Origin: Dyadobacter luticola
GTDB taxonomy: Bacteria; Bacteroidota; Bacteroidia; Cytophagales; Spirosomataceae
Direction of reading: 5' to 3'
Assembly: GCF_005860805.1 (NCBI RefSeq)
Contig: NZ_VCEJ01000005.1
Coordinates: forward strand, 62,001-126,000
DNA: 64,000 nucleotides
The notes under the pieces were generated by a model that did no database searches, was not told where the DNA came from, and saw only the letters and a program-made list of their open reading frames with translations. Made by a program: the position numbers and the translations under genes. Positions within the stretch are counted from its first letter, which is position 1. Each line of letters starts with the position of its first letter. Below are positions 55,359 to 63,101 of this stretch, piece by piece.

Positions 55359-56426
55359 ATGCATAAAATCCTTAAATCGCTGCTGCTGACCAGCATTGTT
55401 GCTTTTATTTTCTGTTTTAAAACAGCAAATGTAAGTGCGCAAGACTTTGATGCTTCCATGCATCGTGTCGTTTACAAAGGTGATAAAGGTCCGGGGGTAG
55501 GCAAGAACATTATTTTTATTGCGACCGATCATGAATACAGAGGGGAGGAATCACTTCCTGCACTGGCCAAAATCCTCGCCAAAAAGTACGGCTTCACATG
55601 CACGGTGGTGTATGCACTCGATTCTGCCGGAAACATTTTACCGGGTGGTTCCAATCTTAGGGGCCTTAGTATCCTGGATAAAGCTGATCTGCTGGTTATG
55701 TTCATGCGCTTTGCCCATTTCAATGACGAGGAAATGGATTATATCGACGACTATATTAAAAGAGGCGGCCCGATCGTGGCTTTCCGTACTTCCACCCATG
55801 CTTTTGAAATAAAAAATGATCCGAAATGGGAGCATTATTCCTGGGACTACAAAGGCCCGAAAACGGAATGGAAGGACGGTTTCGGCGAATATGTGCTGGG
55901 CGAAACCTGGGTGTCACATTATGGTACCAACCACAAACAATCATCCAGAATTATCATTGAGCCTTCTGAAAAAAATCACCCGATCATGCGCGGCGTGAAG
56001 GATATGTGGGTGCAATCGGGAGGTTATACTGCCGAGCCGAAAGGTACGGTACTGGCGCGGGGCGAAGTTTTGAATGGTATGACGGCCACTTCGGAGCCCG
56101 ACAAAACCAAGAAATTGCTGCCGGTTGCCTGGATCCGTGATTACAAAGTGGGTTCGGGTAAACCGGGACGTGCATTCACCACCACCCACGGCGCGGCGGA
56201 AGATATTCTCAATGAAGGTTTCCGAAGAATGGTGATCAATGCCATGTTTTGGGGAATGGGGATGGAAAAGGAAATCAAACCCAATAATGACATTGCATTT
56301 GTGGGGCCTTACAAGCCCACAACATTCAATTTTGATGGATATAAAGCGAATGTGAAACCGGCTGATCTGGCGGGTTTTGAGTCGCTGATTATGCCGGGTG
56401 AGATTGTTAAAAAGAAGATGAAATAG
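55359..56426 (+). CDS. ThuA-domain protein, exported
   Basis: A 355-residue secreted protein with a ThuA-like, class I glutamine-amidotransferase-type fold. A signal peptide (KSLLLTSIVAFIFCFKTANVSAQ) is followed by IIFIATDHEYRGEESLPALAKIL, then ADLLVMFMRFAHFNDEEMDYI and GPIVAFRTSTHAFEI, which replaces the GATase nucleophile elbow, and GRAFTTTHGAAEDILNEGFRRMVINAMFWGMG. ThuA proteins occur in trehalose and disaccharide catabolic loci with 3-keto sugar formation. The biochemical role is not firmly known. Neighbours on both sides are epimerase genes spaced about 25 bases away. Confidence 0.88.
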   Translation: MHKILKSLLLTSIVAFIFCFKTANVSAQDFDASMHRVVYKGDKGPGVGKNIIFIATDHEYRGEESLPALAKILAKKYGFTCTVVYALDSAGNILPGGSNLRGLSILDKADLLVMFMRFAHFNDEEMDYIDDYIKRGGPIVAFRTSTHAFEIKNDPKWEHYSWDYKGPKTEWKDGFGEYVLGETWVSHYGTNHKQSSRIIIEPSEKNHPIMRGVKDMWVQSGGYTAEPKGTVLARGEVLNGMTATSEPDKTKKLLPVAWIRDYKVGSGKPGRAFTTTHGAAEDILNEGFRRMVINAMFWGMGMEKEIKPNNDIAFVGPYKPTTFNFDGYKANVKPADLAGFESLIMPGEIVKKKMK

Positions 56427-56450
56427 ATTTTTTCAAAAACTAAAAAATAG

Positions 56451-57278
56451 ATGTCGGTACAACTTCCATTTCGTTTTGGCTCAGAGGTTTACACCTGGTT
56501 TATGAGCGGCAACGGACAAACGCACCAGGGCCGCCTCGGTCACATGGTCGAGATCATTTCAAAAGCCGGTTTCACAGGGATACAACCCATTTTTACCTGG
56601 ATGGGCGACCTGATCGATCCGGACAAGCTGGAAGCGAAACTCAAAGAACAAGGCATCGAGCTCGCCGCACTGGCCCTCGCGCTGGACTGGAACGAAAAGG
56701 AAGAAACCGAGCGCGAGCGCGAAGTAGCCGATCATGCAATTAAAGTTTTGCAAAGATTTCCGGGGGCGGTTTTAAACACCGTACAAATCCCGACCGGCCG
56801 GCATGACCTGGCGGAGCGTCAGAAACGTCTGGTGAACATTGTGAATACGGTTTCCAGAAGAGCGGCAGACAAAGGTGTGGCATGTAGCTACCACCCGAAT
56901 TCGCCGCATACCTCGATCATCCGCACCGAAGAAGATTACAAAATCGTACTTGAATCGCTGGATTCGACGGTTACCGGCTGGACGCCCGACGTGGGCCACA
57001 TTATCAACGGCGGCATGGACCCGCTTGCGAAAATGAAGGAATACCAGTCGCTGATCAATCACGTACATTATAAAGACTGGAACGGCGAGCCCGAATTTAC
57101 CTTGATGGGCAAGGGAAAAGTAGACCTGCTGGGCGTGACGCAGTGGCTGAAAGATATCAATTACAGCGGCTGGATCATTTGCGAAGATGAAGGTGAGGAA
57201 GCATTGGAAGATCCGGATTTTGTGACATTGCATGATGGCAATTGGATTCAGCAGGATTTAATCCCGGCGTTGAAATAA
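56451..57278 (+). CDS. TIM-barrel sugar isomerase/epimerase, IolE-like
   Basis: A 275-residue cytosolic TIM-barrel protein of the IolE/xylose-isomerase-like superfamily. It shows FRFGSEVYTWFMSGNGQTHQG, the histidine-containing ACSYHPNSPHTSII, the metal aspartate and histidine in GWTPDVGHIINGG, NHVHYKDWNGEPEFTLMGKGKVD and the terminal glutamate in WIICEDEGEE. This pattern is like inosose dehydratases and related keto-sugar isomerases. It follows the ThuA gene by 24 bases and precedes the alpha/beta hydrolase gene by six, so it is in the middle of one operon. Substrate unknown. Confidence 0.87.
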   Translation: MSVQLPFRFGSEVYTWFMSGNGQTHQGRLGHMVEIISKAGFTGIQPIFTWMGDLIDPDKLEAKLKEQGIELAALALALDWNEKEETEREREVADHAIKVLQRFPGAVLNTVQIPTGRHDLAERQKRLVNIVNTVSRRAADKGVACSYHPNSPHTSIIRTEEDYKIVLESLDSTVTGWTPDVGHIINGGMDPLAKMKEYQSLINHVHYKDWNGEPEFTLMGKGKVDLLGVTQWLKDINYSGWIICEDEGEEALEDPDFVTLHDGNWIQQDLIPALK

Positions 57279-57284
57279 GTTCCT

Positions 57285-58088
57285 ATGCCGACGATCAAAA
57301 CAAACGGGATCAACATGTACTATGAAGAGCGCGGCTCCGGCGAGCCACTGCTTTTGATCATGGGCATCACCGCAGCCGGCTCGGTGTGGAATGTGCATGT
57401 AGCCGACTGGAAGCAGCATTTCCGCTGCATCATGGGAGACAACCGGGGCGTAGGCCAAACGGATAAGCCAGCCGGCGCGTACTCCTCAGAGCAAATGGCC
57501 GATGATTATGCCGGGCTGCTGGACTCTCTGGGTTTGGAAAATGTGAGTGTTGTGGGATGCTCGATGGGAAGTACCATCGCACAGCAACTCGCGATCCGCC
57601 ACCCGAATAAAGTAAAATCATTGGTATTAATGTGTCCCTGGGCGAGATGCGATCACTACGCAAAATCGCTTTTCCAGCACATTATGAGTAGCAAAGCGCG
57701 TTTCCGGCCCGAGGAATTCAGCCTGTACATACAGCTTTTGATTTTTTCAAAATCATCGTGGGATAATGCTGAAAAACATGAGGAACTGGAATTAGGAAGG
57801 AAGCAGGATGCGGTAAATCCGTTTCCACAGCCCTTGCATGGATTGGAAGGTCAGGCGGCGGCTTGTATCAACCATAATGCATTGCCGGATCTTGGAAAAA
57901 TTAACAAACCAACATTGGTCATCGGCGGTCGCGAAGACATTTTCACGCCGGTTTGGATGGCGGAAGAAGTGGCGAACGGTATCCCGGGGGCGGAGTTGTT
58001 TTTATATGAGAAATTGGGGCATGCGTTTCACTTTGAGGATACGGGGGATTTTAATGGAAGGGTAAGGGAGTGGTTGCAGCATTTATAA
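57285..58088 (+). CDS. Alpha/beta hydrolase
   Basis: A 267-residue alpha/beta-hydrolase-fold enzyme. It begins MPTIKTNGINMYYEERGSGE, then the oxyanion region LLLIMGITAAGSVWNVH, a nucleophile elbow VVGCSMGSTIAQQLA with the catalytic serine, the acid in VIGGREDIFTPVW and the histidine in EKLGHAFHFED. The catalytic triad is complete. It is cytosolic and tightly spaced behind the IolE-like gene. The type suggests an esterase or lactonase; a lactone hydrolase would suit a pathway oxidising sugars, but that is inference. A long hairpin element follows. Confidence 0.87.
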   Translation: MPTIKTNGINMYYEERGSGEPLLLIMGITAAGSVWNVHVADWKQHFRCIMGDNRGVGQTDKPAGAYSSEQMADDYAGLLDSLGLENVSVVGCSMGSTIAQQLAIRHPNKVKSLVLMCPWARCDHYAKSLFQHIMSSKARFRPEEFSLYIQLLIFSKSSWDNAEKHEELELGRKQDAVNPFPQPLHGLEGQAAACINHNALPDLGKINKPTLVIGGREDIFTPVWMAEEVANGIPGAELFLYEKLGHAFHFEDTGDFNGRVREWLQHL

Positions 58089-58120
58089 ATTTAGTATGCT
58101 AGCACCTTGTCAACATGAGC

Positions 58121-58266
58121 GAGATTAATGACGTCATCCTGAAATTAATGACGTCATCCTGAGCGGAGTCGAAGGACGTCACTGGCTTGGCGCAACGCCT
58201 TCTTGCACTCTGCCGAGCCAGTAGCAGCCCTTCGACCGCCCGGCGGCCCGGTCCGCTCAGGGTGAC
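58121..58266. repeat. MITE-like long hairpin element with tandem 20-base repeat
   Basis: Two 20-base tandem units at 58121-58140 and 58141-58160 (GARATTAATGACGTCATCCT) lead into a large inverted repeat. The outer arms are 58153-58175 and 58229-58266, the second carrying a 15-base GC-rich insert at 58237-58251. The inner arms are ACTGGCTTGGC (58181-58191) and GCCGAGCCAGT (58212-58222). The whole can fold into one hairpin of about 115 bases. No open frame or transposase is present. Confidence 0.75.
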
Positions 58267-58326
58267 AACGTCAAATAGGCTCAGGTGACCAAATGGAGAT
58301 TACAAAACATTTGTAAAAAATAAATA

Positions 58327-59394
58327 ATGGAGAGTGCTGATTCAATAAACCCCGACTGGAAAAAGAAAGTATCCAACCACATTCAATTGGGCGGGATTGA
58401 AACTTCGGTGCTAGATAATGGTGCGGGACGGGGGACTCGCATTGCCTGGCTGAACACCGGCGCGGGTTTGAGGATTAAGATTGTGATTGACCGGGCGATG
58501 GACATTGCGGAGGCGTTTTACAATCAGCATAGTCTTGCGTGGATTAGTCATGGAGGCATTACTTACCCGCAGCCATTTTCGGATAAAGGCATTGATTGGC
58601 TGAGAACATTCGGCGGGGGATTGCTTACAACCTGCGGACTTTCGCACGCAGGCGGACCGGAGTCGGATGAGTTTGGGGATAGGGGATTGCATGGGTTGAT
58701 CAGTAACTCGCCTGCGGAAGTGGTGTCCATCATTCAGCCGGATTTAAGGGCTGGGAAACTCGACATGAGCATTACCGGCATTGTGCGCGAGACAAAACCT
58801 TTCGGCCCGAGCTTCGAATTGAAAAGGACAATTTCCGCGACATTGGGTCAGCCCGGAATCCGCATTCATGATGAGGTGATCAATAAGGCCAATACTCCGG
58901 CGCCGCATATGCTATTGTACCATTTCAATTTCGGCTGGCCGCTGGCTGATGAGGGGGCGGACATTCTCTGGAAAGGCAAGTGGTACCCGCGTCATGGCGA
59001 TGAAAATGCTAAGATTTTTAAAGAAGGAAATGAATTCAAAAAATGCCCTGCGCCGCTCGATGATCATTTGGGAAGCGGAGAGGAAGTAGCATTGGTGGAC
59101 ATTGAATCGGATATTTTTGGCGATAGCATTTGCGGGATACACAATCCGAAAATCGGGTTCGCGGTTGCATTGAAATTTAAGAAAGAGCAGCTTCCCTGGA
59201 TGGCTAACTGGCAGCATTGGGGGAAAGGGGAATATGTGACGGGCTTGGAGCCAAGTACGCATCCGCTGTCTGGGCAAGCGAAGGCGCGGAAGGATGGGAC
59301 ATTGATTTTCATCGAGCCGGAAGAAGTTAAATCTTATGATTTGGAATTGAATATTTTGACTGATAAAGAAGAGATTGAAGAAGCTTTTATTTAA
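58327..59394 (+). CDS. DUF4432 aldose-1-epimerase-like protein
   Basis: A 355-residue galactose-mutarotase-fold protein of the DUF4432 family. It has HIQLGGIETSVLDNGAGRGTRI, LRIKIVIDRAMDIAEAFYN (DRxMDI-type motif), GFGWPL-like FNFGWPLADEGA after LLYHF, and GLHGLISNSPAEVVSI, where histidines suitable for mutarotation lie. The C-terminal YVTGLEPSTHPLSGQAKARKDGT includes the conserved catalytic-glutamate region. DUF4432 genes co-occur with sugar dehydrogenases and ABC importers in other bacteria. The start ATG at 58327 follows the hairpin element by 60 bases, so this gene may begin a second transcript. Confidence 0.87.
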   Translation: MESADSINPDWKKKVSNHIQLGGIETSVLDNGAGRGTRIAWLNTGAGLRIKIVIDRAMDIAEAFYNQHSLAWISHGGITYPQPFSDKGIDWLRTFGGGLLTTCGLSHAGGPESDEFGDRGLHGLISNSPAEVVSIIQPDLRAGKLDMSITGIVRETKPFGPSFELKRTISATLGQPGIRIHDEVINKANTPAPHMLLYHFNFGWPLADEGADILWKGKWYPRHGDENAKIFKEGNEFKKCPAPLDDHLGSGEEVALVDIESDIFGDSICGIHNPKIGFAVALKFKKEQLPWMANWQHWGKGEYVTGLEPSTHPLSGQAKARKDGTLIFIEPEEVKSYDLELNILTDKEEIEEAFI

Positions 59395-59440
59395 TAGCTA
59401 AAAAATAACAACTAATACTAAACCAATTTTTAAACCAACA

Positions 59441-60655
59441 ATGGGACTTTCAAGTATAGCTGAGAAGGCATTAGAGCAGGGAAAAGGGATTTTGCGTTTG
59501 GCACCTACGTGGGTGCCGCGTTCATTCTGCGTTCCAGGCCGCAGGATCAAATTGCACCCGGACGATTATTATATACTGGGTGGAGAGCGTGGCGGTATCG
59601 ATGAGCGCTGGTTATCTTCCACTACTCCCGCGGAGAACGGGCCACTGACAGGCGAGAATGAAGGTTTGAGTCAGATTGTTCTGGAAGACGAATCAGGGGT
59701 TCAAAAAGTGACATTGCGGGATGCGGTGGAAGAGCTGAAAGGTGAAATTATTGGTGACAGACTTTGGGATCAATACAAAAGCTGGCCAATGTATTCCAAG
59801 TTTTTTGATAATATGGGCCCGCTGCCACACCATATCCACCACAGAGACGAGCACGCTGCCATGGTGGGCCAGAACGGAAAGCCGGAAGCATACTATTTCC
59901 CGCCTCAACTCAACAACCACGGCGGCGATTTTCCTTATACATTCATTGGAATTGCTCCCGGTACTTCCAAAGAGCAGATCAAGGAGTGTCTGATGAATTT
60001 CACCAAGGGTGATAACAAAATTACGAACTACTCTCAGGCATTTCGTCTGGAACCGGGAACGGGCTGGGATGTGCCTCCAGGCATGTTGCACGCGCCCGGT
60101 AGCTTATGTACTTATGAGCCGCAGAAAGCATCGGACATTTTTGCGATGTACCAATCGCTTGTGAACGAGGCCGTTATTCCAGAGGAGCTGCTTTGGAAAG
60201 GTACCCCACCAGACAGAATTGGTGATTACGACTTGTTGATGGAAGTAATCGATTGGGATTTGAATGTCAATCCTAATTTGATGGAGAAACATTTCATGCG
60301 TCCGAAACCGGTGAAAGGTGTTGCCGAGATGGAAGCGGAAGGATATAGTGAAAACTGGATTTGCTACAAGAACGAAGCTTACAGTGCCAAAGAATTGACC
60401 GTGTTCCCTGGGCAAACCGTAACAATCAAAGACGGTGGCGCCTACGGAATGATCGTGATGCAGGGCCATGGAAAACTGGGCGAGTGGGACATTGAAACGC
60501 CTGCATTGATCCGCTACGGACAATTGACAAATGATGAGTTTTTTGTAACTGAAAAAGCGGCTGTGGAAGGTGTTGTGATCAGCAATCCATCTAAAACAGA
60601 CCCGATCGTGATTTTGAAACATTTTGGTCCGGGTAACCCTGACCTTGTTCTTTAA
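59441..60655 (+). CDS. Phosphomannose-isomerase-like cupin protein
   Basis: A 404-residue double-cupin-like protein resembling class I mannose-6-phosphate isomerase. The metal site shows PLPHHIHHRDEHAAM (paired His, Glu) followed by a further histidine in VPPGMLHAPGSLCTY. A second cupin-like barrel is seen in KELTVFPGQTVTIKDGGAYG and MQGHGKLGEWDIETP. The substrate may be an unphosphorylated sugar; no phosphate-binding signature was identified. It lies 46 bases after the DUF4432 gene and 21 before the next epimerase gene, so it is in an operon. Function is inferred from fold and context. Confidence 0.8.
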   Translation: MGLSSIAEKALEQGKGILRLAPTWVPRSFCVPGRRIKLHPDDYYILGGERGGIDERWLSSTTPAENGPLTGENEGLSQIVLEDESGVQKVTLRDAVEELKGEIIGDRLWDQYKSWPMYSKFFDNMGPLPHHIHHRDEHAAMVGQNGKPEAYYFPPQLNNHGGDFPYTFIGIAPGTSKEQIKECLMNFTKGDNKITNYSQAFRLEPGTGWDVPPGMLHAPGSLCTYEPQKASDIFAMYQSLVNEAVIPEELLWKGTPPDRIGDYDLLMEVIDWDLNVNPNLMEKHFMRPKPVKGVAEMEAEGYSENWICYKNEAYSAKELTVFPGQTVTIKDGGAYGMIVMQGHGKLGEWDIETPALIRYGQLTNDEFFVTEKAAVEGVVISNPSKTDPIVILKHFGPGNPDLVL

Positions 60656-60676
60656 ACCCAAATAAATTCTTAAACC

Positions 60677-61717
60677 ATGCCTGAAAATAATTATCCCAAA
60701 CTTCACAATGCCACCTGGCCTGGGATTGTGGGGAAAGGTTCTGATTCTGAACCAATTATTGCTTTTGATACTATGCTCGAAAAAACCGCTGCTGCTGAGG
60801 TGGACGGTGTTCGGTTCGACGGTATCGATTTAGGCCTTTTTGAACCGCACGTCGGAATTTATATGGCCGATGCCGACGGTCCGGCACGTTTGGCCGACAA
60901 GCTGCGCGGGTATAACCTGGAAGTAGGAAGTCTGGTTGCCAACATTTGGGCCGGCTCTGCGATGGGCACCCAGGAGGCGCGCGACGAATTCATCGAGCAG
61001 GTACGTCAGGCTTGTGTTTTTGGTCAAAAACTGCGTGAGCTGGGCATCCGCGAAGGTGGCGTGATCCGTGTTGACTCGGCATCTTCGCCAGAAGCATGGT
61101 CTGCCGATCCAGCCGGAAATACGAAACAGATTGCTGAGACATTCAGAAGAGCCTGTGATGTCGCTGCTGACTACGGCGAGAGGATTGCTGCAGAAGGCGA
61201 AATTTGCTGGGGTGCGATGCACAGCTGGAAAACCATGCTGGAAACATTGGAAGCTGTGGACCGCCCGAATATGGGTTTCCAGGCCGATATGTCGCATACA
61301 TTCCTTTATCTGCTGGGGTACAATGCTCCTGAGCACCGCGTATTACCGGTTGATTTTCAGTGGGATGACCGTGCTGCTTTGGATGAAGGATTGAAAACCA
61401 TGACTGCGGCGCTTCGTCCATGGACATTTGATTTTCACGTTGCGCAGAACGACGGAACAGTTCATGGAACTGGTTCTCATGATAAAACCGGTCGCCACTG
61501 TCTGGCTACCGATCCAAACGGCAGGCTGGATATCGTACACGATGCGGGCTACTGGATGAGGGACGAAAATGGCAACATTACCAAAGCCTTCCGTCACATT
61601 TGCTGGGACGGCTGTATGTTCCCGAACGACGTGATGTACAACCAGCAAACCTGGAATGACATTCTGCGCGCGCTCGTAAATGTTCGTAAAGCGCACGGCT
61701 GGTACCAGGAATCATAA
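60677..61717 (+). CDS. TIM-barrel sugar isomerase/epimerase (third copy)
   Basis: A 346-residue protein, longer than the other two TIM-barrel enzymes here. Features include [41 protein letters not shown]-like acidic region ([13 protein letters not shown]), the metal aspartate and histidine in [16 protein letters not shown], a [18 protein letters not shown] segment with metal histidine, and [13 protein letters not shown]. The metal-ligand set of the xylose-isomerase-like superfamily appears complete. The spacing implies cotranscription with the cupin gene upstream and the Gfo/Idh gene downstream. Substrate unknown. Confidence 0.83.
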   Translation: MPENNYPKLHNATWPGIVGKGSDSEPIIAFDTMLEKTAAAEVDGVRFDGIDLGLFEPHVGIYMADADGPARLADKLRGYNLEVGSLVANIWAGSAMGTQEARDEFIEQVRQACVFGQKLRELGIREGGVIRVDSASSPEAWSADPAGNTKQIAETFRRACDVAADYGERIAAEGEICWGAMHSWKTMLETLEAVDRPNMGFQADMSHTFLYLLGYNAPEHRVLPVDFQWDDRAALDEGLKTMTAALRPWTFDFHVAQNDGTVHGTGSHDKTGRHCLATDPNGRLDIVHDAGYWMRDENGNITKAFRHICWDGCMFPNDVMYNQQTWNDILRALVNVRKAHGWYQES

Positions 61718-61735
61718 AATCATCAAACCCTTTTG

Positions 61736-61755
61736 CCGTCGGATTAAGCCGACGG
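61736..61755. repeat. Palindromic REP-like element, copy 1
   Basis: CCGTCGGATTAAGCCGACGG, a 20-base near-perfect palindrome (one central mismatch) in the short gap before the Gfo/Idh gene. A second copy, perfect, lies at 63000. Both are followed by GAAA-rich sequence. Confidence 0.8.
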
Positions 61756-61775
61756 AAATTGAGATAATAGAAATT

Positions 61776-62936
61776 ATGGCAGAGAAAAAAGAAATCAGAA
61801 TTGCGCTCATTGGCACCGGATTGATGGGCCGTACGCATTCCAATGGATATAACAGAATTGCAAACTTTTTTCCGGAACTGGAATATACACCGGTACTAAA
61901 AGTGGCATGTTCCCGGAACGCAGAAAAAGTAAAGGCTTTTGCAGAGCAATGGGGCTACGAGTCGTATGAAACGGACTGGAAAAAAGTAATCGCCCGCGAC
62001 GATGTAGACGCTGTGGATATTTGTACCGCGAATGATACGCACGCCGAAATCGCCATAGCAGCAGCGGAGGCGGGCAAAATGATCCTTTGCGAAAAACCGC
62101 TTGCGCGTACCTTGGCCGAGGCTAAAACCATGGTCGATGCCATCGAAAAAGCGGGTGTCCAAAATACAGTTTGGTACAACTATCGCCGCGTACCGGCGGT
62201 AACATTGGCGAAACAAATCGTCGATTCCGGTAAGCTGGGACGTATTTTTCACTATCGTGCCAACTTTTTGCAGGACTGGACAATCAACCCGGACGTTCCG
62301 CAAGGAGGTACTGCTACCTGGCGTCTGGATGTGGACGCAGCTGGTTCCGGCGTGACCGGTGACCTTTTGGCGCACTGCATTGATACCGCGATGTGGATCA
62401 ATGGTGGTATCAAAGATGTATCTGCCGTGACTGAAACATTCATCAAAGAACGTGTTCACTCGGAAAGTGGGCAGGTGCAAAAGGTAGGTATCGACGATGC
62501 CTGTATTTTCCACTGTCATTTTGATAACGGATCATTAGGTCTCTTTGAATCAACACGTTATGCCCGCGGTCACAAAGCGCTTTATACTTTTGAAATCAAC
62601 GGCGAGCACGCTTCTATCAAGTGGGACTTGCACGATCTGAACCGTCTGGAATATTTCGATCACAGCGACGAGTCGATTGTCCGCGGATGGAGATCGGTCC
62701 TGGTAACGGACGGCGACCAGCCTTATATGAAAAGATGGTGGATTCCCGGAACCAGCATTGGTTACGAACATTCATTCATCCACCAGGTGGCCGATTTCTT
62801 CGAAAGTCTGCAAACCGGCAAACCTTGCCAGCCCACATTCCGGGATGCTTATGAGACGCAAAAGGTTTGCGAAGCAGTGCTGGATTCCGCAGCAGCGAAA
62901 GCGTGGAAAGATACAGGAGTAGTTTGGGAAGGATAG
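61776..62936 (+). CDS. Gfo/Idh/MocA family oxidoreductase
   Basis: An NAD(P)-dependent sugar or cyclitol dehydrogenase of 386 residues. The start at 61776 ([18 protein letters not shown]) is preferred; the longer frame from 61680 would overlap the previous gene and include the palindrome. The Rossmann motif [13 protein letters not shown] is followed by [19 protein letters not shown] and the EKPLA motif in [14 protein letters not shown], whose lysine is catalytic in the family. The C-terminal domain carries [19 protein letters not shown] with the conserved Asp/His pair. In the 3-keto-glycoside pathways such enzymes oxidise the sugar at C3; here the substrate is unknown. Confidence 0.92.
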   Translation: MAEKKEIRIALIGTGLMGRTHSNGYNRIANFFPELEYTPVLKVACSRNAEKVKAFAEQWGYESYETDWKKVIARDDVDAVDICTANDTHAEIAIAAAEAGKMILCEKPLARTLAEAKTMVDAIEKAGVQNTVWYNYRRVPAVTLAKQIVDSGKLGRIFHYRANFLQDWTINPDVPQGGTATWRLDVDAAGSGVTGDLLAHCIDTAMWINGGIKDVSAVTETFIKERVHSESGQVQKVGIDDACIFHCHFDNGSLGLFESTRYARGHKALYTFEINGEHASIKWDLHDLNRLEYFDHSDESIVRGWRSVLVTDGDQPYMKRWWIPGTSIGYEHSFIHQVADFFESLQTGKPCQPTFRDAYETQKVCEAVLDSAAAKAWKDTGVVWEG

Positions 62937-62938
62937 GC

Positions 62939-62977
62939 ATTGGATTGCCATCGGCACGTGCCACAGCCCAATCCAAT
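62939..62977. repeat. Hairpin after the Gfo/Idh gene, with nested palindrome
   Basis: ATTGGATTG (62939-62947) and CAATCCAAT (62969-62977) pair around GGCACGTGCC (62953-62962), itself a perfect palindrome. No T-run follows. Confidence 0.5.
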
Positions 62978-62999
62978 CTGGCTGATGCCGCATCCCTTG

Positions 63000-63019
63000 C
63001 CGTCGGCTTAAGCCGACGG
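63000..63019. repeat. Palindromic REP-like element, copy 2
   Basis: CCGTCGGCTTAAGCCGACGG, a perfect 20-base palindrome, almost identical to the copy at 61736. Confidence 0.82.
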
Positions 63020-63042
63020 AAAATGAAAAAATAAGAAAATGG

Positions 63043-63089
63043 AAAAAAGGCTTTGGCTGATTCTGAAAGGATATGCCAAGGCCTTTTTT
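63043..63089 (+). terminator. Terminator-like hairpin just upstream of the sugar ABC ATPase gene
   Basis: AAAAAAGGCTTTGGC (63043-63057) and GCCAAGGCCTTTTTT (63075-63089) pair along 15 bases with one G-U, followed directly by a T-run. It separates the Gfo/Idh gene from the importer ATPase gene and also shows that the importer start is likely the ATG at 63102, not the in-frame ATG at 63039 inside the hairpin. Confidence 0.75.
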
Positions 63090-63101
63090 GAAAAACATGG
63101 T

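Noticed and set aside
58089-58326. Possible small gene or CRISPR-like repeat
   Set aside because: Only two tandem units are present, without spacers, and no open frame is seen; the repeats belong to a hairpin element.
61680-61775. N-terminal extension of the Gfo/Idh protein from an ATG at 61680
   Set aside because: It overlaps the preceding gene by 38 bases and translates through the palindromic element; the ATG at 61776 starts directly with the normal family N-terminus.
63039-63101. Extended start of the ABC ATPase at 63039
   Set aside because: The 21 extra residues are encoded by the terminator hairpin arms, and family members start near MSDSILTVTNLSKSF.
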